Shown: one piece after another, positions 23,717-31,228 of the stretch
Layout of the letters: every line of letters starts with the position of its first letter
How positions within the stretch are numbered: the first letter of the stretch is position 1
Source of the DNA: Actinomycetota bacterium
GTDB taxonomy: Bacteria > Actinomycetota > Geothermincolia > Geothermincolales > RBG-13-55-18
DNA length: 41,249 nt
Assembly: GCA_015711955.1 (NCBI GenBank)
Contig: JACVJK010000009.1
Location: 1 to 41,249, forward strand
Reading direction: 5' to 3'
Notes under the pieces: model-generated
What the model was told of the DNA's origin: nothing
Databases searched by the model: none
The model's input: only the letters and a program-made list of their open reading frames with translations
Position numbers and translations under genes: made by a program

Positions 23717-25345
23717 TCAACCTCTGCCACCGTCGGCGAAACTCCTCGCTCTCGTCATGGCCGGTCTAGGCCTAGGATAGGGAGAGGGAAAAGACCGGGG
23801 GGTTTCCTCCGTCCTGGGCAGGTTTACGCCGGCGTCTCCGAGCCGGTATAGGTTGTGAATGGTTGCACCCATGCCCAAGTAGAACCAGAAAAGGGTGAGC
23901 ATAGGTATGGCGAAGAGAAGCCAGGCGCCGAACATGTTGGCCACGGCGTATCCCACCATGCCCAAGAGGAACGCCTCGCTGAGGAAGTAGAGGAAGGGAT
24001 CACCCCGGGAACCTCTGCGGACCCGAAACAGGCAGAACCAGTAGACGATGAAGAGGGATATGAAAGGTATGAAGCCCACCAGCCCGTGGGATACCAGGTA
24101 GGTGAGGAAGGCGTTCTCCACCGCTACCCAGGTCTCCCTCATGTTGGCCTCCACTATCCGCTGTCCCTCCATCCCCATGCCCAGGCCAAGGAAGGGGTGC
24201 TCCAGGAAAAAGTCGAAGGCCATCCTATACTGGTACATACGTGCCTCCGCTGCTTCCCTGGCGCTCAGGCTGGTGAAGCGTTTGCGGACGAACTCCGGGG
24301 GGTTGAGCATCACCAGCACCATGGCCGTGACCAGGGCCACCGTGGCCGCCGTCAGCCAGATTCTCCGATCGGCGAAGCCGAAGGCGGCATATATCAGGCT
24401 GATGCATCCGGCCGCCACCCAGGCCGCTCTGGAACCGGTGAGAAAGAGGGCGCTCACGTTTATGCCCAGGCCCACCAGCAACAGGAACCAGACATACCAC
24501 CTTTTTCTACGCCAGGCGTAGCTCAGGAGGCTCACGAAGAAGGGAAGAGCGAACACCAGGTAACCCCCGAGGACGTTGGGGTGGAGGAAGGTGGAGTTGA
24601 TGCGGTAGGCCTGGGCTTCGCTTTCCCCGGCCACGTAGTTCACGTCCTTGGGATAGCCCAGCCGGGACAGGACCTTCTCCGCGATGTACTCGGTTTTTGT
24701 CTGGCCGATGGCTTTCTGTACCAACCCGAAGGCCGCCACCAGGGAAAAACAGATCATCATGAGCACCACCAAGCGCATGATCTGCCTGCGGGTGGTGATC
24801 AGGTTGAGCACCAGGAAGAAGACGTAGGCGAAGACCACCGTCCTCACGAAGCGAAAGCCCATCACCAGGGCGCTTCCCCCGTGAATGATGCCCACGAAGC
24901 CGGCGATGATGTTGGTGATGATATAGAGCAGGATGGCGAAGGCCAAGGGGCTAGACCTTCTCCACTGGGATTTCCCGGTGAGGGCCCGCAGCACCCAGGC
25001 CACGAAGGTCAGGGCCAACACGATCTCGTGGATGTTGAAATGTATGCCGCGGGTCTCTCCGGCGATGGCTACCTGGATCCCCAAGTTCCACGTGGGCCCA
25101 GCTTGAGGAAGGGTCAGGTTGAAAAACAGGGCGATGGCCACGCCCAGCCAAGGCGACCGGTAGATGAGGGCGAAAAGGGCAATGCCCCCCAAGAGGATGA
25201 ACACCACCTTGACCGGGAGCTGAGAGGAGACCAGGCCGGATATGATGCCCGCTACAGCGGCCAGGGAGAGCAAGGTGAGGGAAAAAGGCGACCCTGCCTT
25301 CCTTGTTAGGGATTCCGGTGTCTTGACCTCCACCCTCACCGTCAT
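23717..25345 (-). CDS. O-antigen ligase/polymerase-family membrane protein (Wzy/WaaL-like)
   Basis: A 542-residue protein with about eleven to twelve hydrophobic segments. The hallmark of the O-antigen ligase/polymerase family is a large outside loop between late membrane segments. Here the loop holds RMYQYRMAFDFFLEHPFLGLGMG followed by VENAFLTYLVSHGLVG, the typical HPxxGxG and N-x-L-h-h-h-G pattern. SGRA appears as LTGSRAAWVA in the preceding segment. Such proteins polymerise lipid-linked repeat units (Wzy) or ligate glycans to an acceptor (WaaL or protein O-glycosylation); with a flippase and a Wzz-like protein in the same operon, a Wzy role is most likely. It is the last gene of the minus-strand operon. 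The ATG at 25345 follows GGGGTGAG. The cytoplasmic tail is Pro/Arg-rich. Confidence 0.88.
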   Translation of the reverse strand: MTVRVEVKTPESLTRKAGSPFSLTLLSLAAVAGIISGLVSSQLPVKVVFILLGGIALFALIYRSPWLGVAIALFFNLTLPQAGPTWNLGIQVAIAGETRGIHFNIHEIVLALTFVAWVLRALTGKSQWRRSSPLAFAILLYIITNIIAGFVGIIHGGSALVMGFRFVRTVVFAYVFFLVLNLITTRRQIMRLVVLMMICFSLVAAFGLVQKAIGQTKTEYIAEKVLSRLGYPKDVNYVAGESEAQAYRINSTFLHPNVLGGYLVFALPFFVSLLSYAWRRKRWYVWFLLLVGLGINVSALFLTGSRAAWVAAGCISLIYAAFGFADRRIWLTAATVALVTAMVLVMLNPPEFVRKRFTSLSAREAAEARMYQYRMAFDFFLEHPFLGLGMGMEGQRIVEANMRETWVAVENAFLTYLVSHGLVGFIPFISLFIVYWFCLFRVRRGSRGDPFLYFLSEAFLLGMVGYAVANMFGAWLLFAIPMLTLFWFYLGMGATIHNLYRLGDAGVNLPRTEETPRSFPSPYPRPRPAMTRARSFADGGRG

Positions 25346-25413
25346 CGGCGTCTCACCCCATTGACTCGAAACCCGGCGAATCTCTTTTTCTCGAGTTCCG
25401 TCAGGACAGCGTT

Positions 25414-26661
25414 TCAGGGACCTGTTCTACCTGGTCCAATCTTGGCCTGAACGGGATGCCTCAGGCAGGTCGCGTCGCGCCGGCCTCCTTTGAGGATTCT
25501 CTCATATAGCTCGATCATCCTCACGGCGGTCTTTTCCCAGGAGTAGCGCGAAGCCCTCTCCCTGCCCTTTCGCGAGAGCTCCGTTGCCGCGTCACCCTTC
25601 AGGGCTTCCGCCAGCCCCCGGCCTATGTCGGAGGGGTCGCGGGGGTTCACCAGCACTCCTGCGTCTATCACCAGTTCCGGGTAGGAGGAGGCGCAGGAGG
25701 CCACCACGGGGGTCCCGCAGGCCATGGCTTCCAGCAAGGGAAGGCCGAAACCCTCATAGACCGACACGTTGACGAAGGCCGCGGCTCCCGAGTAGACGGC
25801 GGGAAGGTGGTCTTCCTCTATGTATCCGGCGAACACCACCCACTCTTCCGTACCCGTCTCCCGCACCGCCTCCTCTACCGGCTCCCTCAGTCCCTCCATG
25901 GGCCCGGCCAGCACCAGCCGAAGGCCGCTGCGGCGATGCGCTGGCTCGGCCTTTAGTAACTCCTTGAATCCCAGGAGAAGGTTGAGGACGTTCTTTCTTG
26001 GGTCGTAGCCGCCAAGGTAGAGGAGATAGGGTCTGGTGATGCCGTATTGTGGGAGCACCTCGGCGATCTCCTTCTCCTCTCTCGGGTAGAACTCCTCTGA
26101 GACTCCCTCCGGTACCACCTCGATCCTCTCTTCCGGAACCTTCCAGAGCCGGGCCACGTCCCGGGCGGTGTTCTCGGAAACCGCCACCACCGCTTCCGCC
26201 CGTTGAGCGGCTGCCCGATGGAACTCCATCCACGCCCAGGAGTTGGGTCCCAGGTATGGGCCCCTCAAGATGAGGAGGATGAGGTCGTGCACGGTGAGCA
26301 GGAAGGGTCGAGGAAGGAAGGGGCTGAGGTTGTGATCGATCCCGTGAAAGAGGTCCAGCCCCTCCTTGGCCACCTTACGGGCGAATAAAAGGTGCTCTGC
26401 CAGCATCCCCGGCCAAAAGAAACGGCTCAACGCCGGTGTTTCCCGGATTGGCACGTCCAGGAGGCCGCACGGCCTCTTAGCCAAGGGCCCAAGAGCTCCC
26501 GCGTTTTTCCCCTGTCTCGGGTCCCGACACGTGAAGAGCACCAGTTGGAGGTCGGGATCACCCGCTTGTCTGAGTGCTCGCAAAAGGTTCGCGGTATACC
26601 TGCCGATGCCCCTGAAACGGTTGATGTTGAAAAGGGCCCGGCCGTCTATGCCCACCCTCAT
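25414..26661 (-). CDS. GT4-family glycosyltransferase
   Basis: A 415-residue glycosyltransferase of the GT-B fold, GT4 type. It starts MRVGIDGRALFNINRFRGIG with the N-terminal donor-independent domain and ends with the nucleotide-sugar binding region: LYLGGYDPRKNVLNLL, then VSVYEGFGLPLLEAMACGTP with the E-x7-E motif. It transfers a sugar from an NDP-sugar to the growing lipid-linked unit in the cytoplasm. The ATG at 26661 overlaps the methyltransferase stop by four bases and has GGGGGAG upstream; the longer open frame further upstream is the reverse of the methyltransferase coding strand in another frame and has no homology. Expression is coupled to the methyltransferase. Confidence 0.93.
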   Translation of the reverse strand: MRVGIDGRALFNINRFRGIGRYTANLLRALRQAGDPDLQLVLFTCRDPRQGKNAGALGPLAKRPCGLLDVPIRETPALSRFFWPGMLAEHLLFARKVAKEGLDLFHGIDHNLSPFLPRPFLLTVHDLILLILRGPYLGPNSWAWMEFHRAAAQRAEAVVAVSENTARDVARLWKVPEERIEVVPEGVSEEFYPREEKEIAEVLPQYGITRPYLLYLGGYDPRKNVLNLLLGFKELLKAEPAHRRSGLRLVLAGPMEGLREPVEEAVRETGTEEWVVFAGYIEEDHLPAVYSGAAAFVNVSVYEGFGLPLLEAMACGTPVVASCASSYPELVIDAGVLVNPRDPSDIGRGLAEALKGDAATELSRKGRERASRYSWEKTAVRMIELYERILKGGRRDATCLRHPVQAKIGPGRTGP

Positions 26662-28172
26662 CGTCCACTCCCCCTTTTCGTCCCCATCTCCCGCTTTATG
26701 GCCAACGCCGCCAGCCACCTGCCCTTTTTGCCCATGAGGTGGGGGACTCTTCTGAGGGCCTTTTCCCACAGCAGAAGCGGGGTCAAGTCCCCCCGGTACA
26801 GCGCCGGCAGGGGTAGGTGGGGAAGCCAGCTCTCCACCGTGATCGGTTTGAGCCCACATGCCCGGATCAGCTCGCGGGCCTCCTTTATGTGGAAGATACT
26901 GGAAGGGGCGGGGAGGGGTCTCGTCTCCCAGCCCGGGAAGTCGCCGTTCTCCAGCAGAAGGAGCACCTTCCCGCCGGGCCGGGTCACCCGCACCCATTCC
27001 CGCAGGGCCGTTTCCGGGTCTTCCAACCGGTCCAGGGCGAACTGGGAGACCACGACATGGAAAAATTCGTCCGGAAAGGGAAGGCGGGCAGGGTCTGACA
27101 CCGTCCTTGAAACCCTCTGAACCATCCCGTGATCGGGGTCGGGTTCCGGTTGAGACGACGAAGAGGCCTCCGGGACCCCTTCTTTTACCGGCTGGTGCCC
27201 AGGTGGGGAACCCGTGAAAGGCTCCACCCAAGTGGTCTCGATGCCCTCCAGTTCGGAAAGTGTCCCGTACAGGTCTCCCTCGCGGTCACCCACCAGCAAG
27301 ATCTTGCATCCGCGAGGCGGCTCCAGGGCTCTCAAGATGCGCCCCGTACGGATGTCCAACTCCCTACCCCTGACGGCAGGTCGGGCCACGGCCATGAGGC
27401 TGGTGCAGAAGACGTATCCGAAGGGTCGGGCGAAGAGCACCTGGGTGGCCAACCTTTTCCATAGATTAGGCCTGAAGCCGGGCAGGAAGCTGCGGGGTAT
27501 GACGGTGGCCTCGAAACCCTCCTTCTGCAGGCCCCGCCAGAGTGAAAGGGGACTCTGCTCGTTAACGTGCATGATGTCGTCGTATTGGCCGCGCAGGTTT
27601 TCGGGCAGCTCCTTTCTGACCATGACCTTAAGAGCCAGTCGGGCCAGGGGATACCCAACTCGGTAGAACCAAGTGTTAGGTCCCGTGTGGACGATCAGTT
27701 TTCCCCAGGGGCGGAGCACCCGCTTTATCTCCCGAAGGCATTGCTGCACTTCGTAGGGGTGCAGGTGTTCGTAGACGTCCACCAGGAACACCACGTCGAA
27801 GCAGCGGTCTGGGAAGTCCAGACCCTTGGCGTCGGCCAGCTTGAACTCCACCCTTTTCCTCTCCTCGGGCTTGAGCATGCGGGCCCTTTCCCAGGAAAGG
27901 TCCAGGGCGGCAGGGGAATAATCGATGCCCACCGCCCGTTCCGCTCCTCTTCTGGCCGCCTCGCAGGTGAGCTCGCCCCTCCCGCAGCCGATGTCCAGTA
28001 CCCACCTGCCCCGCAGATCTCCCGCCAGGAGCAGGGCCTCCTCCATCCTCTCTGGAAGGCGGGTATCCCCCCGGGCGAAGAGTTCGTAGCCGTCGCAGTC
28101 GGTCATGAAATATTCGCGCGTGTATAGGTCTGGCGAAACGGGTGGGGGCAGCTCACCGCGATGATCGGACAT
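26658..28172 (-). CDS. tandem SAM-dependent methyltransferase fusion
   Basis: A 504-residue protein with two class I methyltransferase halves. The first (about 15-255) has VLDIGCGRGE (58-67) as the SAM-binding motif I, GIDYSPAALD, and FDVVFLVDVYEHL, so it should be active. The second (about 275-490) has ILLVGDREGD (291-300) in place of the Gly-rich motif, then SDPARLPFPDEFFHVVVSQFALDRLEDPE and TRPGGKVLLLLENG. Its motif I is altered, so SAM binding is doubtful. A Pro/Ser/Glu linker (about 320-350) separates the halves. In a glycan operon the likely job is methylation of a sugar hydroxyl or a chain-capping role. The ATG at 28172 follows AGGAGG; the end overlaps the glycosyltransferase start. 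Confidence 0.88.
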   Translation of the reverse strand: MSDHRGELPPPVSPDLYTREYFMTDCDGYELFARGDTRLPERMEEALLLAGDLRGRWVLDIGCGRGELTCEAARRGAERAVGIDYSPAALDLSWERARMLKPEERKRVEFKLADAKGLDFPDRCFDVVFLVDVYEHLHPYEVQQCLREIKRVLRPWGKLIVHTGPNTWFYRVGYPLARLALKVMVRKELPENLRGQYDDIMHVNEQSPLSLWRGLQKEGFEATVIPRSFLPGFRPNLWKRLATQVLFARPFGYVFCTSLMAVARPAVRGRELDIRTGRILRALEPPRGCKILLVGDREGDLYGTLSELEGIETTWVEPFTGSPPGHQPVKEGVPEASSSSQPEPDPDHGMVQRVSRTVSDPARLPFPDEFFHVVVSQFALDRLEDPETALREWVRVTRPGGKVLLLLENGDFPGWETRPLPAPSSIFHIKEARELIRACGLKPITVESWLPHLPLPALYRGDLTPLLLWEKALRRVPHLMGKKGRWLAALAIKREMGTKRGSGR

Positions 28173-28338
28173 GTCTACCTCCTACTCCCTTGGCTTCGAC
28201 TAACCCCAATAAAGCCCTTTGCCTACTCAGTTGACTGACGCGCATCAGGAACGGGGGCGCTTGCTGGTTTTTCGGTCTCGCCTTTCCCGGACGGAAGGCT
28301 CAGGCGCGCCGCTTCTACGAACGCCCCGCATCCGGTGG

Positions 28339-28368
28339 GACCCTCTTTCTAAAGACCCTCTTTCTAAA
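28339..28368. repeat. 15-base tandem duplication at the 3' end of the hydrolase gene
   Basis: GACCCTCTTTCTAAA occurs twice head-to-tail (28339-28353 and 28354-28368). The right copy includes the stop codon region of the hydrolase gene on the minus strand, so the second TAG-containing copy lies just downstream. Probably a replication slippage product without effect on the protein. Confidence 0.7.
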
Positions 28369-29419
28369 GGTATTTCTCGAACCATTCGAACATCAATTGC
28401 CACACCTCAGCCCTGCCCGCGGGGTCGTTGACGCAGTGTCCCTCGTTCGGATAGAGCTTCAATCTCACCCTCTTACCCCTTTCCCGCAGGAGTTCATACA
28501 TCCTTCTGGCTTGTTCCACCGGGATTAGAGGATCTTTCTCCCCGTGGACGAGAAGCACCGCCGCCTGGATACCGTCCACGTAGTTCACGGCGGAGCGGAC
28601 CTGATACTCCTCGGGAACCTGTTCCGGTGTCCCTCCCACCATGGGTACGAACTCGTCCAGCAGGGGCTTGGCGGAAGGATCCCGAGAGTTCTTCACGTGG
28701 CGGTAAAGGTCCGCAGCATCGGTGAAAGCGGCCTCGGCCACTACCGCCTTTATGGTTGGGTCCCTCCCTGCGGCTATGAGGGATACGGCCGCCCCGTGGC
28801 TCTGTCCGTACATGCCCACCCGGTCGCCCTCCACGAGGCCCGTCTCCTTGAGGTGGCGTATGGCGGCCAACACGTCGTCCACCTCTCCTTTGGCCCCTTC
28901 ATGCCGGCCTTGGGAGCCGCCGCTTCCCCGGAAGTCCGGGTTGAAGACCAGGTATCCGCGGTCTCGGATCATGAGGGCAACGTCGCTGAAGTCCCCCGCG
29001 GTGCCGAAGCCGGCGTGGTTGACGATTATGAGGGGCCAGGGAGGTTGGCCTGAAGGCCTGAATAGCAGCCCGGACACGGGGGTCCCATCTAGACTCGTGT
29101 AGTCGACCCGCTCGGCCACTTTCTCCAGGCCCTGCAAGGCTTGATACACCTGATCTATCAGATGGTTGGCGGCGCCGTAGTCCTTGCGATTGTATGCTTC
29201 CAGGGCCTGCAACCATAGGGCCCTAGCCCTTCTCACGTCGTAACCCTCGTTTGCCTTTTGGGATATCTCTTGGGCAGCGGAAAGCCCCCTGGTGGTAACG
29301 GCGGCCTGTTCAAACACCTTCTTGAGAGCGCAGGAGCATCCTCCCGCAAGCAGCAAGGTGATGAACACCGCCACCAACAGGACCGTTTTCGCCGCTCTGC
29401 GGTGACCCAAGAACTTCAA
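28364..29419 (-). CDS. alpha/beta hydrolase lipoprotein
   Basis: A 351-residue protein. A basic start, hydrophobic segment and lipobox LLAGGC with Cys28 indicate a lipoprotein anchored outside the membrane. A short helical region (about 35-105) leads to an alpha/beta hydrolase fold of the prolyl-oligopeptidase/dienelactone hydrolase type. Ser207 in MYGQSHG is the nucleophile, Asp296 in HGEKDPLIP the acid, and His328 in NEGHCVND the base. Substrate could be an ester in the surface glycan (for example deacetylation) or a peptide. The start is a TTG at 29419 after GGGGG. It lies in the glycan operon between the flippase and the methyltransferase, with 180 bases before it. Outside location suggests work on the finished polymer. 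Confidence 0.87.
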   Translation of the reverse strand: MKFLGHRRAAKTVLLVAVFITLLLAGGCSCALKKVFEQAAVTTRGLSAAQEISQKANEGYDVRRARALWLQALEAYNRKDYGAANHLIDQVYQALQGLEKVAERVDYTSLDGTPVSGLLFRPSGQPPWPLIIVNHAGFGTAGDFSDVALMIRDRGYLVFNPDFRGSGGSQGRHEGAKGEVDDVLAAIRHLKETGLVEGDRVGMYGQSHGAAVSLIAAGRDPTIKAVVAEAAFTDAADLYRHVKNSRDPSAKPLLDEFVPMVGGTPEQVPEEYQVRSAVNYVDGIQAAVLLVHGEKDPLIPVEQARRMYELLRERGKRVRLKLYPNEGHCVNDPAGRAEVWQLMFEWFEKYL

Positions 29420-29600
29420 CGTGAGACAACCCCCCTCGTTCTCTTATGGGAGCTGCCCCTAATGAGGCCAACCCATCCTCCTAATCCAAGGAACCATAAA
29501 ATCCATAAAAATTCATCGGCATCGAGCAGGAGGCGATCTCCGGTTTCCCTGAGATATGCCCATCCTCCAACCATGCCTCTCATCATCCTTGAGTCAGCCT

Positions 29601-31220
29601 TCAAGAGGTCAGAAGCCGGTTCAACGTCTTTAGTTCCTCTTTTTTCCATATTCCCACCACTAAGGAGGAAAGAAAATAGGCCGCTGTCGTCGCCATCCCC
29701 GCGGGAAGGGACCAGCGAAGGCTTTGGAGGAGGTCCTCGCCAGGGTTCCACAAGAGGAGGAGGGCGGAAGCTGCTGCGTAAGTGGGCAAAGCGGCCAGCA
29801 GAGGTCGTGGGAAGATCTCCTTCCAGTAAGGTCGAAAGCCGGCTTCCCTGGACAGGGCTTTGGAGGCCATGAAGAATATGGCCGCCTCGCTCAGGGGGAC
29901 TGTCGCCGCCGCCCCCATGTAGCCTAACAGGGGCACCAACAGCAGGTTGAGCGCCCCCTTGAGCGCCAGCCCCCACAAAATCACCCCGGTGAGGGACTTT
30001 TGGCGATTGAGGGCCACGAAGAACGGAAAAGACACCGCGGTCATGAAGGTGAAGTTCATGGCGGCCATGGTCAACCAGGCGGCAGGCCATGCCTCCACGA
30101 ACTCGCTTCCCTGCAGGAAAAGCACCGGCCTCGCCAAGATGGGTACCGTGACCGTGAGGGGCAACACGGCCCCCAAGCAGTAGAAGGTCAATTTTCGCCA
30201 CAGCTCCGCCGCCTTATCGGGGTCTCTTCCCGTGACCCGAGAGACGGCGGGGAGAAGAGCCATGTTCACGGCAATGGTGAGAAAGACGAAGGCCTTGGCG
30301 AAGAGCCCGGCGGCGGAGTATAGGCCCACCTCCCGGTCCCCCCTCAGCCAGGAGAGAATGGGCAGGTCGAGGCCGGCGTAAACCGTGATCCCTGCCCCCA
30401 CCACCGCCAATGGCCACGCGCTCCGGAGAAGGTATCTCCACAAATCGGGTTTCACCAGCCGCGCCGGAAGCGGATCTTCGTGGGTGATCGAGGGAAAGCC
30501 CTTGGCCACCTCTTGGTCCTGCCGGCGCCGTACCCAGATATAGGCCAGTCCGAAGTGGATCACGGAGTACAGATACGCCGCCAAATAGGCGAGCACCAGC
30601 GGATATACCCGATTGCCCACCAGAGCCAGCGCTGCCAAGGAAAGGGAAACCCGGGCTGTTCCCATGATGAGGTACACGAGGGCCACGAAAGGCAACCTTT
30701 CCAGCGATATGAAGGCCTCGGCCAAGGTGTTGGAAAGGGGTTGCTCCACCAAAAGGCAAAAAGAGAGAGCGAAAAGCACGACAAGCTTCTCCGAGGCCAA
30801 GGGGCTGGAGCGTTGGGCGGCCCAAGAGACCAGGTTTATGAGGTTCAAGGCAATAAAGCCCGCGGACCCCAAAAGCAGGCGGAGGCCTACCGTGGCGGGG
30901 ATATACCTACTTAGGAGGCGGTGGTTCCGGGAGATGTCCCTGATGGTTATGTTCCCCATGCCGAAATCGGGAATCACCTGGATTATGGCGTAAAGGGCGA
31001 AGGCGTAGTTGTAAATTCCGGCTCTTTCTGGCCCCAGAACCCTATTGACGTAGATGGCGAGAATGAAGGTCAAGCCGGAAGTGATGACGCGAGCGGAGGC
31101 CAGGTAGACGGCATCCCGGGACAACTTCCCCAGACTCCCCCCCCGCCCTTCGGGTGGGGTTATTATCGGGGTCTCGGGAAAGGGCTCTTCCTCCGTCGGC
31201 GGGTTGTTCTTCGTTTCCAA
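29601..31220 (-). CDS. polysaccharide flippase (MOP/Wzx-type)
   Basis: A 539-residue protein with about 14 membrane segments. The N-terminus after a Pro-rich tail contains LSRDAVYLASARVITSGLTFILAIYVNRVLGPERAGIYN, typical of the polysaccharide transport (MATE-like) family. AVGLYSAAGLFAKAF in the middle, with GLYSAA just after the central Asp/Glu/Arg loop, is also characteristic. It would move lipid-linked repeat units to the outer face of the membrane for the polymerase encoded at 23717-25345. The start is a TTG at 31220, eight bases after the Wzz-like gene, with only GGAG as ribosome binding site, so translation probably depends on coupling to the upstream gene. Confidence 0.9.
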   Translation of the reverse strand: METKNNPPTEEEPFPETPIITPPEGRGGSLGKLSRDAVYLASARVITSGLTFILAIYVNRVLGPERAGIYNYAFALYAIIQVIPDFGMGNITIRDISRNHRLLSRYIPATVGLRLLLGSAGFIALNLINLVSWAAQRSSPLASEKLVVLFALSFCLLVEQPLSNTLAEAFISLERLPFVALVYLIMGTARVSLSLAALALVGNRVYPLVLAYLAAYLYSVIHFGLAYIWVRRRQDQEVAKGFPSITHEDPLPARLVKPDLWRYLLRSAWPLAVVGAGITVYAGLDLPILSWLRGDREVGLYSAAGLFAKAFVFLTIAVNMALLPAVSRVTGRDPDKAAELWRKLTFYCLGAVLPLTVTVPILARPVLFLQGSEFVEAWPAAWLTMAAMNFTFMTAVSFPFFVALNRQKSLTGVILWGLALKGALNLLLVPLLGYMGAAATVPLSEAAIFFMASKALSREAGFRPYWKEIFPRPLLAALPTYAAASALLLLWNPGEDLLQSLRWSLPAGMATTAAYFLSSLVVGIWKKEELKTLNRLLTS

Positions 31221-31228
31221 CTCCGGGA

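Noticed and set aside
26662-27231. 190-residue N-terminal extension of the glycosyltransferase at 25414-26661
   Set aside because: It overlaps the methyltransferase coding region in another frame and is Gly/Arg/Pro-rich without homology; a good start site exists at 26661.
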